NCBI GenBank assembly: GCA_004123355.1
Contig: SCHM01000001.1
Location: 4,642,001-4,706,000 of the forward strand
Length of the DNA: 64,000 nt
Direction of reading: 5' to 3'
DNA from: Amphirosellinia nigrospora
Lineage: Eukaryota; Ascomycota; Sordariomycetes; Xylariales; Xylariaceae
The notes beneath the pieces were generated by a model. It was given only the letters and a program-made list of their open reading frames with translations. It made no database searches and was not told where the DNA came from. The translations under genes and the position numbers were made by a program. Below are positions 1 through 12,439 of the stretch, in pieces (the first letter of the stretch is position 1; the number at the start of each line of letters is the position of its first letter).

Positions 1-357
1 CAGCGTCTTACTGCATCACGTGGTGAACCTATCATAAGTCCACAAGAAACATTCAAGCTAACTCCCACAAGATAATACTATCGTGATTTTGGATTTCGCC
101 TACACGCAAGCAGATGGGTCGTAGATATGACTATACGGTTCTAAAACAGCGTCCGCGAAAGAGGAACAGCTCATACTATGATATTGTTTTTGTCGAATAT
201 CCAGCTTATAAGAAAGCCAGAGCATCCCCATTGAAAAAAAATAAAGAAAAGGCTTAAATCTAGCACAATCCATTCAGGTAAGCAAATTATCACTTCGCCC
301 TTCTAATTTGAAGACGTACACAGACACGAGACCAAGGCTAGCTTTTCTCACTAAACC

Positions 358-746
358 ATGTCTCAACAACAGTTTCCTAGGCTTAATCCACGAGCCCAAA
401 TTTTCATCCCCTCTGAGAAAGACTTCTATAGCTCTCAAATCCCATCACCGGAGCTTAGTGTAGTCTGCTCTTCTCCGCACCAGACAGTTCAATGTCCAAT
501 AATCGAATCAGTTGCATTCTACCATCAACTCCCCATCTGGTACCCTTCCCCGTCTGAGCCAATGTTTATTTATCCACAAGCACAGATATTTGAATCTATT
601 CAGCATTCTTGGATTACAACTCCGAAATTTCCTACTGCTAAGGTCGCTGAGTACGACCCCGTAAGTTGGTAGTAACTAATTAGGTAGAAAGGGCCTTGGT
701 TAACTAACTCTAACATTGCTCTATTTTTAACTTCGAATAGGTGTAA
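358..746 (+). CDS. Small PAM2-motif protein, about 102 aa
   Basis: A short ORF starts at ATG 358 and reads 101 codons to 660. A good intron follows (661..740: GTAAGT donor, TAAC-rich branch region, AATAG acceptor), leaving a two-codon last exon (Val, stop). Residues about 8-19 carry LNPRAQIFIPS, which fits the PAM2 consensus (L-N-x-x-A-x-x-F-x-P) that binds the MLLE domain of poly(A)-binding protein. The rest is rich in Pro, Ser, Gln and aromatic residues, with no signal peptide or membrane segment. By the motif I infer a cytoplasmic role tied to PABP or mRNA. I do not recognise the family, and the short length leaves a chance that the ORF is spurious. Confidence 0.5.
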
Positions 747-1984
747 AAAGGCCGGTTTCGCCTATTGTGCTACTGTTTAAATTAATGAGGGCTACTAAAC
801 AAAGTAGCTATTATACAAACTAGCTCTATGTATCTTTTGATAGAGCTAAGAGACAAGTTGGAAATAAACAGCTATCAAATTTAGAATGCTCTATACCATT
901 AACTACTGCTAATTCCTTACAAATAAATTTATTTCTGACTATGGAAGTTTTATTTGGCCTTCAAACTACTAAGCCTAAAAACCTTCCAGATGGAATTCTA
1001 ACCTAATTTACTTGGCTATTACTTTTACTTTGTACGTTATGACCTTGGCTACGAGTTAGTTCCCTGGAGTCTTTTCTTTCCCCTTTTAGACAAGGGTCAA
1101 GAGTATTCATATGCCAGATATTACCAAATTTGACCTTGGCCAAGGAAGTTCAGCAGGATTCAGGTTCTTTACGGACCAAGACGAAAGGGCAATACGATTT
1201 GTAGTACATGCTGTGAAACTTGACGAGGAAACCACAGAACCGCCGCTAATAATGTATACGGATGGGTTGACGCATAGATCAGTAAGGGGCATCGGCATCG
1301 CGTATCGGCGCTTCGTTAACACATTTTTAAAAGTGATATCCAAGTACTTTCTTCTCTAAAAACGAAAGCATAAAAAGGCATGAATCAATCCCAAACTGGC
1401 CGTTTCATAGAATGCTATGCTATCCGTGTAGCGTTCTCTTGCGGCGGACTGCTTGGCGCTGTTGGATTGGCCGCGGTTGCGTGAAGATTACAGCGTAGAA
1501 GCAGGTACATTTAGAACTCTAGTAATGGCTTCAATAGCAAATCGTCTCGGGATGCAGAAGAAGAGGGGCGTGGCGAATAAATATAACACTCAGTGCCTCT
1601 TCCACTGGCTCCTGTGGTGTCCTGCGCGGCAACCCTAGCTGGAGCGTCGACCGGCTCGTCCGCGGCTTCGAGCCATGGATGGACGACGGTGGCCCAGACG
1701 GATTTATTCAAAAACATGTGTAATCAATACTCTCAGAGAAATAGAATGTACTCGGGGCTCTGCATTTCTGTATACAGGACTAGATCTGGAAGACCTTGCC
1801 ACGCCCGGTTCGGCCTCCTTTTCATCATCGGTAACCCAATTTCTCGCTCTGATTCTTGCGATTCTGTGGATTGTACTACTGATCACGGCGGCTGGGTCGT
1901 AGAAAATACTTAGTTTCTTCTCATAATCAAGTTAATTCAACCCACGATTAGTCATCATACACACACCCTAACATCCCGTTCATA
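747..1984. other. Intergenic region with no convincing gene
   Basis: About 1.2 kb between the PAM2 protein and the 3' end of the DUF6594 gene. Several overlapping open frames of 60-106 codons lie on both strands, but none has recognisable protein features or is joined by good splice sites. I see no RNA gene or repeat. Confidence 0.5.
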
Positions 1985-3863
1985 TTAATTAACCATCCCT
2001 GCAAGAACAGCCATAACACCGCCATAAAGACCAACACCCAGACAAAATTCCTGCGATGCTTGAAATATAATCCATCTGTTTTGAAATAACACCCCTAGGA
2101 TCCCAGTACCGACTAGACATACCACAGTCATTCGTCCGATGAAGCCAGGGATTACGAGGAATGTGAGAATGGGAAGAATAACAGCCACAGCCATCGCCAC
2201 TGAGAGCCGCATCAGCAAATACCTGTCCGTCACGGGTTGTTGGTTGTGAGGGACACTTCCGAGGTCTGGAGATGGTGTGTGTCTCCCGTCAACTTGATGA
2301 GTGGTATCAGATTGGGATAGGATTGACACACGGCGTCGAGTGTGAAAGTCAGCGATATCAGATGGCGACACCGGCGTGACTACGTCTTCTTCGTCCGCTA
2401 TCACATCACCATCGTCGTCGCTGTAGCCTAAGCTCACAAGATCATCCGTCTCGTCTAAAAATTGGGTCTCGACATCGGAGATTGGCGCGTAGCTGGCGAG
2501 AAAACCACGGTATTGTGATATGTCAGCCAACGTAGGAGGGGGCAGAGACAGCGTCTCTCGAAATGACGACAAAACTCGGTCTAATCCTGTATTAATAGCT
2601 ATAAAAACATCCATACTGACTGACTTATTCGCTTACTATACTGATCTAATTTCCAGCCTATCTGCCCCATGATATCGTTCTTATGCCACTGGAACTCGCC
2701 GCCGGACATGAAATCGGTTCTCCTTGAGGCCGGGACGATACCATTTGGTAGACGTCGATTCTGCGTATCAGTGGTATCGAGATGGTGTAATTTTTCTTCG
2801 AGTTCAGAGATCTCATCCTGAAGATGAAGTAACATCCGATGATTTAACGTCTCAAACCTACGGTAGATAGGCCGAAGTGGCCCGCCCCTTTCTGCTGATG
2901 CTGATGTGGCAGATAATCTTGATGCGAGCAACTCATAACCAGTTAACGGAAGCTTTTCGGCTCTCGGTAGGCGCTGGAAACTTTGCTGATTTGGTGCGCG
3001 CGGTGTGAGTTCCTCTTGAGATACGTGGGGGTGCTGGACATTTCCTCGTGGCATCTCTGGGGTACCGTAGTTCCGTTTCCTACCCTTGTCCGCCCTCACG
3101 GCGCGGGGCCCAGCTTCGCCATAGACGCGAGCTCTCGGATCCCCAGCGACGCTATGTTCGGGGCTGGTACTTCGATCGGTCTCATGATCACCAAAGCTGT
3201 CGAAGACGTCCTCTCGAAAACCACTTGATGTTGATGACGTACTGTGGGCCGAAGGTGACGTGGCTTTAGGCGTCTCTGGTGATGGCTTCCAGGTTGCTTT
3301 CACTGTACGTTGAATACTTTCAGGTGTGACTTGAGGCGAGTCTAGGTCCAAAAAGTTTAGAGCATTCGGTTTGGTAGACTGTTTTTTCGGCTTCACATTG
3401 GACGCTTTGCCTGAGCTATCTCGTCTTACGGGAGATATGTGCGTGACTGTTTCACAGCTCCCACTTGATCCTTCCGACTCATTAGCAAGACCAGTGGCCG
3501 ATATGTCCATATAATGGTTTGACTCGGGTGCTGGCAACTTTTCTAGCGAGGTCACGTCTTTTGTCGAATACCTGGGAGGGGTGCGATTTCCCTCTGCTCC
3601 CTCCTCGGATATAGTAGGAGCTTTGATTGACACGCTTTCTACATTCTCCTTGGCTGCAGTAGTATGATCGGGCGATTGATCTTGCGTTGCTTGTTCACTA
3701 GACTTACTACCAACTGTTGTATATCTTTGAGCGACTTTTTGGAGTTTGTAAAAACGTGATCTAGGGGCTGTTCAGCAGCTTGAGTGCGCGGTTTAATCTT
3801 CCTCGAAGCTGTACGGAACGACGGAGAAATATCTCGATGTTTATGATCCCCGCTATCAGCCAT
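1985..3863 (-). CDS. DUF6594-type membrane protein
   Basis: Two coding blocks are joined by a clean 50-nt intron (2636..2587; phase 1, GTAAGC to TACAG), which fuses ...KLDQY to RLDRVLSSFRE. The first block is Ser/Pro-rich and ends in the pattern typical of DUF6594: a helix around LHLQDEISELEEKLHHLD. The second block ends with three hydrophobic segments (MAVAVILPILTFLVIPG, TVVCLVGTGILGVLF, GLYGGVMAVLAGM), as in that fungal family of unknown function. Protein length is 550-600 aa, depending on the start. The 5' end is unresolved: the main frame has no ATG upstream, and the best start (ATG near 3863, MADSGDHKHRD) lies in another frame, so a frame break or a missed intron near 3690-3770 is likely. 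Family call from memory of its pattern; function unknown. Confidence 0.7.
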
Positions 3864-3911
3864 ATCGGTGATGGTTGATGGGTGCGCGTGGGGAGCAGGC
3901 AACCGGGCCAC

Positions 3912-5127
3912 GACGAATGAGTATGCGTGTGATGGAGTTCAAAGGAAATGCTACTACGTCTTCTCAAAAGCTCAACCGGCTGCGCTGGAGGGAGCCACGC
4001 GATGAAGGAGTGGCAGAATATATCATACAATGTGGTGAGACATACATGTCTATGAGGGATAATTACGCCTTGTTGGTTGTTGGCTTCGTGAGCGTCACAC
4101 TGCACGTAGCCGTCAAGTCGTGAGGCGGGTAGATTTGGTTGGGTATTAAGGAGCAAAGTGCAAGAACGGGCAGAGGGTGGCTTAAATTAGGTCTGTACTA
4201 AGCCTAGGGATTTGGGTCTCATGTAAAATGGCACATCGGATTAAAAAAGGGAAATTAGAAACGAAGATGTCCAGGGTGAAGAAACAACCAGTGGAAAGAT
4301 AGAAAGCGGGAAGAGTAAGGGAGGTAGTAAGTACATAAGATAGGTAGGTCGGTAAGTAGGTACAGATTACTTAGTAGTATATTGCGCTGGGCATGGCTTT
4401 GATAGAGGCGCGTGATGCCCACCTGTATCCCTCCCTCGATATCATCACATGGAGGCCAGAGTTTGCGCCGAGTAGTAGACAGATGTCATGATCTACCTTA
4501 CTTAGCTAAGAACGGACCGCCTGCTTACCCGTGCTAGTCGGGCGCACAAGAGGCCTATAATTTGTTTCAAATGCGCAAGATTCGACACCACCACATCGGT
4601 ACCAAGTCGCCGAAGCGGATGCATGGAATGGATGCATGAGATAATGGCATGTGATGGCTGATTGGTCAAGAGACGGTTGCTGCTCGCGGTAGGCGTTTAC
4701 AGTCGCCTTAGTTTTGCTGAGCTCAAATCGATTCACGAAAAGAAAAATTAGGCACAACTTTCGACTTTCTCAACTGTCGTAGCTCTTTAGGTCGTGTTAT
4801 AGCTGCGGGTTGAGTGTTGAAGGAGAGACGTAGTTGTAAAATAGTATACTTGTAGTATCGGCAGGGCCTCTGGGTGTCGTAATTGAATGATGCTGCGGGT
4901 GTGGTTCGTGTAGTGGGGTCGCTGCCGAATCCCCATCCTTCGGAACCCTCATCCTGGATGCGCTAATCTAGGCTCGGCCTTAGCGGTCCTGGGCTCTCTA
5001 TCAGACCCGTAAATATCTATCTAACTAAATTTATAGTGCCTCACGAGCTTTCGCCGACGACGTTTAATTCCCCACATTCACCAGCTTCATCCTCGTGAGG
5101 TCGGCTAGCAGTAGCCCTGTTATTGTA
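3912..5127. other. Divergent promoter region
   Basis: About 1.2 kb between the divergently read DUF6594 gene and GatB. It contains a run of GGTAGTAAGTAC / TAGGTAGGTCGGTAAGTAGGTAC words near 4320-4370, a motif type that recurs in intergenic DNA of this window. Short ORFs here (for example 4506..4757 minus) have no recognisable features. Confidence 0.4.
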
Positions 5128-6991
5128 ATGCCTCATATCAGGCCTGCGACGTTGAGTAGGTATTTACTCTATGGCGAGCTGGTAAGTCGAGGGTGTCTGC
5201 GAGCCCGCCCTCAGATCCATCGCATCGCCGCTTCACGTACGCCGCTTGTCCGATACCTACATGTCGAATCCACCGAGTCTCTCTCCAATGCGGCCCCTCC
5301 AACCCATGTCCCGTTGCGTAAGCAGCTGAAAGACGAAGCAAAGAGGCAGAAGGCCTCGGGTGTGGGGAAGCGGAAGAAGAAGAACGTGGACAACCAAGTC
5401 GTCGACGGCTGGGAGCTGACGGTTGGCATCGAGATCCACGCACAGCTGAACACGGCCAAGAAGCTGTTCTCGGCCGCCACCACGTCTTTCAATGACAACC
5501 CCAACACCCATGTCGCCTACTTCGACGTCGCCACGCCTGGCAGCCAACCCATCTTCCAAAAGGAGACGCTGCTGCCAGCCCTACGCGCCGCGTTGGCTCT
5601 GAGCTGTGAGGTCCAGCCCGTCAGCCGTTCGACCGCAAGCACTACTTCCATTGGGACCAGCCATCCGGGTACCAGATCACCCAGTACTACGAGCCGTTCG
5701 CGCGTGATGGTCATATTCGCCTGCGTGCCCGAGACGGCATCGCTGTCGAAGATGGCGAGGGCATTTGTGTTGGCATCAAGCAGATACAGATGGAGCAGGA
5801 CACGGCCAAGACGCTCACGCAACCCGGCGACGTGCACTGGGTCGACTTCAACCGTGTCGGCATGCCGCTGATCGAGATCATCACGCATCCGGTTATTCAC
5901 CACCCGGCCACCGCCGCCGCCTTCGTGCGCAAGGTTCAGACCCTTCTCAACGCCGCGATGTGTGCGTGTCGGGTATGGAAGCAGGTGGGCTGCGAGCAGA
6001 CGTCAATGTTTCCGTTCGACGAGCGGATGACCCGAACGCGCTGCTTGGCCAGCGCACTGAGATAAAGAACCTGAGCAGCTTCAAGGCTGTGGAAGACGCC
6101 ATCATTGCTGAACGAGACAGACAGATTGCCGTGCTCGAAGCCGGCGGCAAGATTGCGGGTGAGACGCGTGGATGGTCCATTGGCTCAACGGAAACCCGCC
6201 GCCTGCGTGGCAAGGAGGGAGAAGTCGACTACCGCTACATGCCGGACCCCGACATCGCGCCTCTCTTTATCGGGCCGGATCTCGTGGCTCACCTGCGGGA
6301 CACAATGGGCGAGTTGCCTGACGCTGAGATCGACGCGCTAATAGGCGACTTCGGGCTCTCTCCCAAGGACGCCATGGCGCTCGTCTCAATAGATGGCGGA
6401 CTACGCGTGGAGTATTTCTGGAATGTAATTGAAATATTACGTGCCAAACTCGGAGGTGATGCGCTCGAGACACTTACGGCCTGCTTTCAGCTTGCTGCGA
6501 ATTGGATCCTGCACGAACTCGGCCGTCTCACCTCGGAGCGCAGTGACGCGCCAGCGCAAGACCTGGGGTTCTCATCAGATGGTGAGTGTGCCCGCGTGCC
6601 CGCGCGGCACCTCGCAGATCTCATGGCGCACCTTTACCACCGCGAGATCACGGCGAAGGTTGCCAAGGAGCTCTTGTGGGCCATCTTCCGAGGTCGTGTA
6701 CCGGGAGACTATCCCAGCGTCTCGGATGCAATTGAGAAAGAGGGGTTGTGGTTCAAAGAGTTAAGCGATGACGAATATGCTGCGCTCGCTGACCAAGCTG
6801 TGCAGGGACAAGAGGATGTCATCCGTGAGTTCGTAAATGCCCAAAAACTTCCCTCGGGAAAGCTTATGTTCATGATTGGCCGCATGATTCGGCTGGGCAG
6901 GGAGGAACGCATTGATCCCAAGAGTGCTGAACGCGTAATGATTGAGCGAATCAAGAAGGTTTACATACCTGCTTTGAAGACTAGTTATTAG
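5128..6991 (+). CDS. gatB: Mitochondrial glutamyl-tRNA(Gln) amidotransferase subunit B (GatB/PET112)
   Basis: GatB is part of the GatCAB/GatFAB complex that converts Glu-tRNA(Gln) to Gln-tRNA(Gln) in mitochondria. The ATG at 5128 gives an Arg-rich N-terminus suited to mitochondrial import. The catalytic domain follows ([12 protein letters not shown], then [58 protein letters not shown]), and then the tail domain to about residue 620. Homology is continuous, but the reading frame changes twice, at about 5625-5629 ([15 protein letters not shown]) and about 5953-5964 ([14 protein letters not shown]); both fit loss of one base. No spliceable intron explains either jump. A 33-nt GTAAGT..CTCAG stretch near 5182 is too short to be an intron. 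Identity is certain; whether the breaks are real is not. Confidence 0.93.
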
Positions 6992-8265
6992 GAGTGAATC
7001 TCAAGAAATTGTAAGATGTGGAGCATGGTGTTGTATAATCACTCTGTAAGTTACGTTCATATCTGATGCTCGTTTTATACTATTATGCCTTTTTGAGATA
7101 CCTTGATAGACTTGACTTGAACATATCTCATGTCGTCGAAAAACAGGAGGTGTTATATCAAAGTCGAAAATCAATGTGGTAACTGAGCCTGGTTCTCGAG
7201 GGTACGAAATAACCTACGATGCTGGTAAGATAATAATTTAAGTCAAGTTTTCTTGTTTTGGGACCGTTTCTAGGCATCGAGTCACTATGCTGGATGCATG
7301 GTATTTGGTCCGATAGCCCTTCTAAATAGCCCTTCCAAAATGCTTTGTGTACTAATGTATACAATAATATCTGTAATCTTCTGCCTTCCAAGCGATACGA
7401 AAGTTTCAGGAACGTGGCGAGATTAACGACCACTTGCCGATTGCGGGCCAAGTGACACTGATCAAGTATTCTTTTCGTGCGCTGCATATGCTCAACCAAC
7501 ATATACATGCCGTCTACGCAGTGCACTGGTAAAAGTCAGCATCGTGCCAGATAGCCTGTTGCTAGGTTTCGATCTCTGCTCACTTGTAAGGTTTTGTCAT
7601 TCGCCAGTGTCCTTCATTATCTGTCCTAGCGAGATTATTGAGTCTGATAAATTAGTGAATGCAGAAAGATGTTCGAGTTCTTTAACCCTATCGACTCTTT
7701 CTGAGGATCGTCGTTCCAGTTAGGTAGCTTAGGATGCACTCCTTAAACACTATTGGTCGACTTATCGAAGGGCTCGCAATGTAGCTTCGCTGTATTGTGG
7801 TCACCAACAAACAACATGCGTACGTGCGTCGGAATATAGCTGATAGGGACGCGGATATGGGATGGAGATGGAATAAGGGCTTAGGCAAGAGAGAATAAAT
7901 CCAAGATCGAGATCCTTGTAGGGGCTGGAAAATTCTTATGAGGAGGATTTGTATATGTGGCCGACGAGAGGTCGGCGCCATGCAAAAGAGTCCCAAGACT
8001 TGTTCTAAACTGCTCCCATTCAGGTTTACATGGTTGGCTTCTGTGTACCATCGACATGCTTAAATTGTAGGGCACTTAGTTGAGGCTGATGGACCGCTGC
8101 GATAGACCACGTTGATAATGCGAGGTATGAGTAGAAGTTACGGAATATACAAGGAGACAACTACAGGTGGACACAGACTCGGATCTTCGGGGGGAACTAG
8201 GGTGACTTTCGCTTGCGTCTGCGGGATCTAGGCCTTGCGAGATGTTGTGACTTGCACATTCTGAA
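6992..8265. other. Intergenic region between convergent GatB and J-protein genes
   Basis: About 1.3 kb. The longest frame is 7158..7526 on the minus strand (122 codons); it has no recognisable domain and no supporting splice sites, so I do not call it a gene. I see no repeats or RNA genes. Confidence 0.4.
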
Positions 8266-9188
8266 TCAAAGATTGGTTAAGAGATTAAAGTGGGTGGACA
8301 AGTGTTTGCTTACTTTACATGCCTTAGGAAGGCGACTGAGGCCGCGATCCCCCGATGACACAATATTCCAGCTTTCTCGCTGTCTTAGGAAGTTCTCGAC
8401 CCTCTCGTGCCGAGTGAGAGGAGCTTGCTCATCCTGCCGCCGTCGCATGCCACCGCTTATAGTCGCGTGCTTCTGGTCACGCATATCGATAATATTTAAT
8501 GAGTTGGAACTGGCTCGCCGGGCCTGGGTAAAGCTTCCCACAACCACGAAGGAGCACAGCACAAAAATAAAAAGTTCGTTAGACATGAAGACGGGACTCT
8601 GTGGCCGTTTCTGCCCGTCCCTCTCGTGACGCCACTTCTCCCAGTCTTCCCAGGTGGCATTCCTACTAGCATTGCCGGGCTTGCTTCGCCAAGACCGGTC
8701 GGCTTCGCGATACGCACTTTGCAGTGTACGACTGGAACCCCAACCAGCGCCATACAGGTCATACGCCCGCCGCTTAGCACTATCACTCAAGATCTCGTTC
8801 GCGGCCACAACCTGGCGATAGCGCTCTAGCCGTGTAGAGTGTGGGATGGATGAGTGAGCAGCGGTTTGACTCATGTCTGGATGAAAACTTTAACTAGCTC
8901 ATAGAACAACGCTTTGTTATACGGCGCATCTTTAGGGTGGGCTAATATTTCATAGGGTGTTGGATTGACAGAGGTCGGCCAGACATAGCCCTCCGCCGCG
9001 CCAGATGAGCGTTTATTAAACGGAATATCAGACGCAGATGCGTAGCAACAAGCAGAGGAGTTGTTCCATTTTGAGTCCAATGTGCCCCTTTTTGGCGACC
9101 TAGCTTGGCGGTAGTGATGCGTTTGTGGCCATGGATGAGGACATGAATATGACGAGCAGAGTATGCGGGCGGATTCTTTGAGCAGCAT
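8266..9188 (-). CDS. Membrane-anchored J-domain (DnaJ-like) co-chaperone, probably mitochondrial
   Basis: The N-terminal 65 or so residues are Ser/Arg-rich without acidic clusters, suiting a mitochondrial presequence. A J domain follows: TPYEILAHPKDAPYNKALFYELVKVF, then HPD, then a Ser/Thr loop, then YRQVVAANEILSDSAKRRAYD and YGAGW. After a Trp/Arg-rich linker comes one membrane segment (ELFIFVLCSFVVVGSF) and a basic tail. J proteins stimulate Hsp70 ATPase through the HPD loop. The frame breaks exactly at HPD (8881-8887): GTTTTC runs into ATCCAGAC, one base short of encoding F-H-P-D, and the second half resumes in another frame. The C-terminal 25 or so residues look unnatural, and an intron may be missed there. 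Confidence 0.8.
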
Positions 9189-10794
9189 ATTTACTTAGCG
9201 GGCACTATTGTATCTGGCGCTTTAATGTGGATGGAGACATGAAGCATTAAATGAGGCACCAGCATGGACAATCGATGTGAGCATAGGTGATGGTGAATGG
9301 AACAATAGCTGAAATCAATAGATAGCGTGGCACGGGCATTAAATGTCCCAAGTTCAAAGCTAAAAGACGTCAAGACTCCTACTAAACTTACCTACTATAT
9401 GCAGTAACCTGCAGGTTAACGACCTTTGAGGGTCAATCGCTACCTGGTCGGGAATAGCGGGCCCCCCCCTGTTCTGGTCTAAGCTCCAACCATTCAAAGA
9501 GTGGGATACATGGTGATACCCGCTTCAGTGTAGCAATTTCTACGTTCACGCTAGGTACCTAGGCGGGTACCCGTTTGTGGCTGGGCAGGTAGGGCTAGGC
9601 TGGTGTTTGCGAGTTTTAATTGGTGCTTCAATCTTGAAGCAATTGAGGTGCACCTAAATCAAGTTCACCACCCACCATCCAGCAACATCGACACCAATAT
9701 ACCACCATCTGCACATATCACAACGCCCAGAAATAACGATTTCGTCGCCATCGTAGTCGTCTTTGTCGCCACATAGACGCAACCTTTTCTAGACACCAAC
9801 TCACTACCACCACAGCGTCTCATCAAGAGCGTCACATCAAGCACGCCGCTGCGATTTCATCGTCTCCCCTCTCCTCTCCTCAGCCTTTGGCTCCCACGTC
9901 CATACATAGAAACCAAGTACCAGCTTCACGCCGCGCCGTCTTAAGGAGCCATCTTAGAGTGCTCTAGAGTCCTCGGAGCATAGCTCTCCTTCCGCCCCTT
10001 CCATCCCTTCCACGCCTTAGACATCCATCCTCGACTTCGTGGCCATTCTCGCTCTTGTGAAAGCTGCCGACCCAGCTCAATATCGACCGACCAGGCTTCC
10101 AACGAAACCCTCCGATCCGTGTCCGGCGAGCCACCTAAATCTGCTTGCCTAACTAGCACAGGCCCTCTTAAGCCCCTGTCTCGTGCCTGCCGACATCACG
10201 AGCAATCATTTCGGTATGTACATGTTGTCCTTGAGCGACCAGCATACATGCATAGACATTGTCTTGTCCATATTTCATGAGGCATTTCGAGCCGATACCC
10301 CTCCCTAGACAGACACTCGCTCTCCTGCCCAAATGCAAACATGTTCTATTTTAATTTCATATGGTATAAATTGTGAACTACCGAGATCACGCTCTTGTAT
10401 GAATCCTCATACATTGATATTTTCGATCTGCCTATCCAAGCTGTTGGTGCTGAATCGTCGAGCCCTAACTCTTGGATATAGGTCACAGTAGTGAATGAGC
10501 GCCTTACCTGCCCACGCAATAATCGCCAGTACCGAGTCTTCAATCGCCAGCAAATAACTAAAGTTGTTTAATACATTCATAATTGGCCGCACGATCTACC
10601 ACCAACAAAAGGGTTAGAACAATCCCCTCCGCGGTCCCATTGCCCCTCGCCTATAGAGGTTACCTTGTGTTCGCCAGCTCCCCTGGCCGGCAAAGTTGAT
10701 CAATATTTCACTCGCAAAAGTTTACCGAAAAGGAGATTCGTCTGACAGCAACTCATACAGAAGAGTGCCACCGCACTCACTAAAGCCTAAAAAA
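9189..10794. promoter_or_regulatory. Promoter and long pyrimidine-rich leader of dhh1
   Basis: This 1.6-kb gap between the divergent J-protein and Dhh1 genes includes a strongly C/T/CACC-rich stretch (about 9660-9960) typical of a fungal 5' leader. A GTATGT donor-like site near 10212 suggests a leader intron, but I cannot fix its 3' end. TAGGTACCTAGG-like palindromic words occur near 9553. Small ORFs here look fortuitous. Leader status is inferred from composition only. Confidence 0.4.
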
Positions 10795-12439
10795 ATGACC
10801 GAATCCATAACGAAGAAGCTACAGGCTTCAACTCTCAACGATCCTGCCGACAACAGCGACTGGAAAGAATCTGAATATTCCTGCCCGTGACAGTAGGCAA
10901 CAAACTGAGGTTCGTGCTGAGGAGTCCTGGGCTCGGGTGATCTCGAGTGCAGTAGATTAATCAATGATCAATAGGATGTCACGAACACGAAGGGTTTAGA
11001 ATGGGAAGAATTCTCTCTTAAACGAGACTTGCTGATGGGTATTTTCGAGGCTGGTTATGAGAAGCCGTCACCTATTCAAGAAGAGGCTATCCCCGTAGCT
11101 CTAACGGGAGAGACATATTAGCTCGAGCGAAAAATGGTACTGGCAAGACTGCCGCCTTCGTCGTACCTACACTCGAGCGTATCAACCCCAAAGTTAACAA
11201 GATCCAATGCTTAATACTAGTCCCTACCCGAGAATTGGCGATGCAGACGTCGCAGGTCTGTAAGACTCTCGGCAAGCATCTCGGCGTCAATGTGATGGTC
11301 ACCACTGGTGGTACGACACTTCGCGATGATATTGTCCGTCTGCAGGATGCTGTCCACATAGTAGTGGGTACCCCCGGGCGTATTCTCGACTTAGCTGGCA
11401 AAGGGGTTGCAGATTTGAGCGAATGTCCTATGTTCATCATGGACGAGGCTGATAAACTCTTGTCGATTGAGTTCACGCCCGTCATCGAACAGCTTCTGCA
11501 GTTTCACCCCAAGGATCGCCAAGTGATGTTGTTTCCGCCACTTTCCCTCTATCTGTCAAAGACTTTTCAGATAAGAACATGTCCAAACCGTACGAAATCA
11601 ATCTCATGGATGAGCTTACTCTGCGTGGTATTACCCAGTATTATGCGTTCGTGGAAGAAAAGTCCAAGGTTCACTGCTTGAACACACTCTTCTCTAAGCT
11701 TCAGATCAACCAGTCTATCATTTTCTGCAACTCCACCAACCGTGTTGAGTTGCTCGCAAAGAAGATTACCGAGCTCGGGTACTCGTGTTTCTACAGCCAC
11801 GCTAAGATGGCCCAACACGCTCGAAATCGCGTTTTCCACGACTTCCGCAATGGCGTTTGTCGAAACCTCGTTTGCTCAGATCTACTAACACGTGGTATTG
11901 ACATCCAAGCTGTGAATGTCGTCATCAACTTCGACTTCCCCAAAAATGCGGAAACATATCTACATCGTATTGGACGCTCCGGTCGATACGGCCACCTTGG
12001 TTTAGCTATTAACTTAATTAACTGGGAGGACCGGTACAATCTCTACAACATTGAGAAGGACCTCGGTACTGAGATTCAACCAATTCCATCCACCATTGAC
12101 AAGGCCTTGTACGTATACGACAATCCCGAGAATATCCCTCGACCTGTGAACACATACGCAACGAAACAGGCAACGACACAGAGGCCCCAGCAGGGTGAGA
12201 CTTCAATGCAGGCTGCTCAGCAGAATTATCCGCCCCCTCCTCAAGGAAGAGGGCAAAGCGAGATTCGACCGCAAGCCAACCGTGGTGGCCATTTCAATGA
12301 TTCTCAACTTCAGCCTAGACAGTACCAAAACAATCGTGGTGGGCACCGTGGCGGTCGTGGTGGTCGAGGCCGCGGGTTCCAGCACTTTGGTGGTCGAGGT
12401 GGTGGCCGCGGCCAGCCTCAACCTCCCTCACAAGCTTAG
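10795..12439 (+). CDS. dhh1: DEAD-box RNA helicase Dhh1 (DDX6 family)
   Basis: Dhh1 promotes mRNA decapping and translational repression in cytoplasmic P bodies. Exon 1 (10795..10909, [12 protein letters not shown]...) is followed by a 65-nt intron (10910..10974, GTTCGT to AATAG) and an exon reading [19 protein letters not shown]. Helicase motifs appear in order: [10 protein letters not shown] (Q), AKNGTGKT (I), PTRELA (Ia), TPGR (Ib), DEAD (II), SAT (III, across a break), [17 protein letters not shown] and HRIGRSGR (VI). The C-terminal 120 residues are Q/P-rich and end in RGG-type repeats. Predicted length is about 525 aa, as in the family. The frame breaks three times, at about 10864 (A-run), 11109 (ALTG|RDILA) and 11532-11536 (TTTCC, where LFSATFP is expected). 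Identity is certain. Confidence 0.95.

Noticed and set aside
1453-1913. Overlapping ORFs on both strands near 1.5-1.9 kb
   Set aside because: Mutually overlapping, short and featureless.
5182-5214. Possible intron at the start of GatB (GTAAGT..CTCAG)
   Set aside because: Only 33 nt, below the workable size for fungal introns, and the frame reads through with presequence-like text.
5600-5970. Programmed ribosomal frameshifting as explanation of the GatB breaks
   Set aside because: The same kind of break occurs in a dozen unrelated genes without slippery-site context; assembly error is simpler.
7158-7526. 122-codon minus-strand ORF
   Set aside because: No features; lies in the convergent gap between GatB and the J protein.
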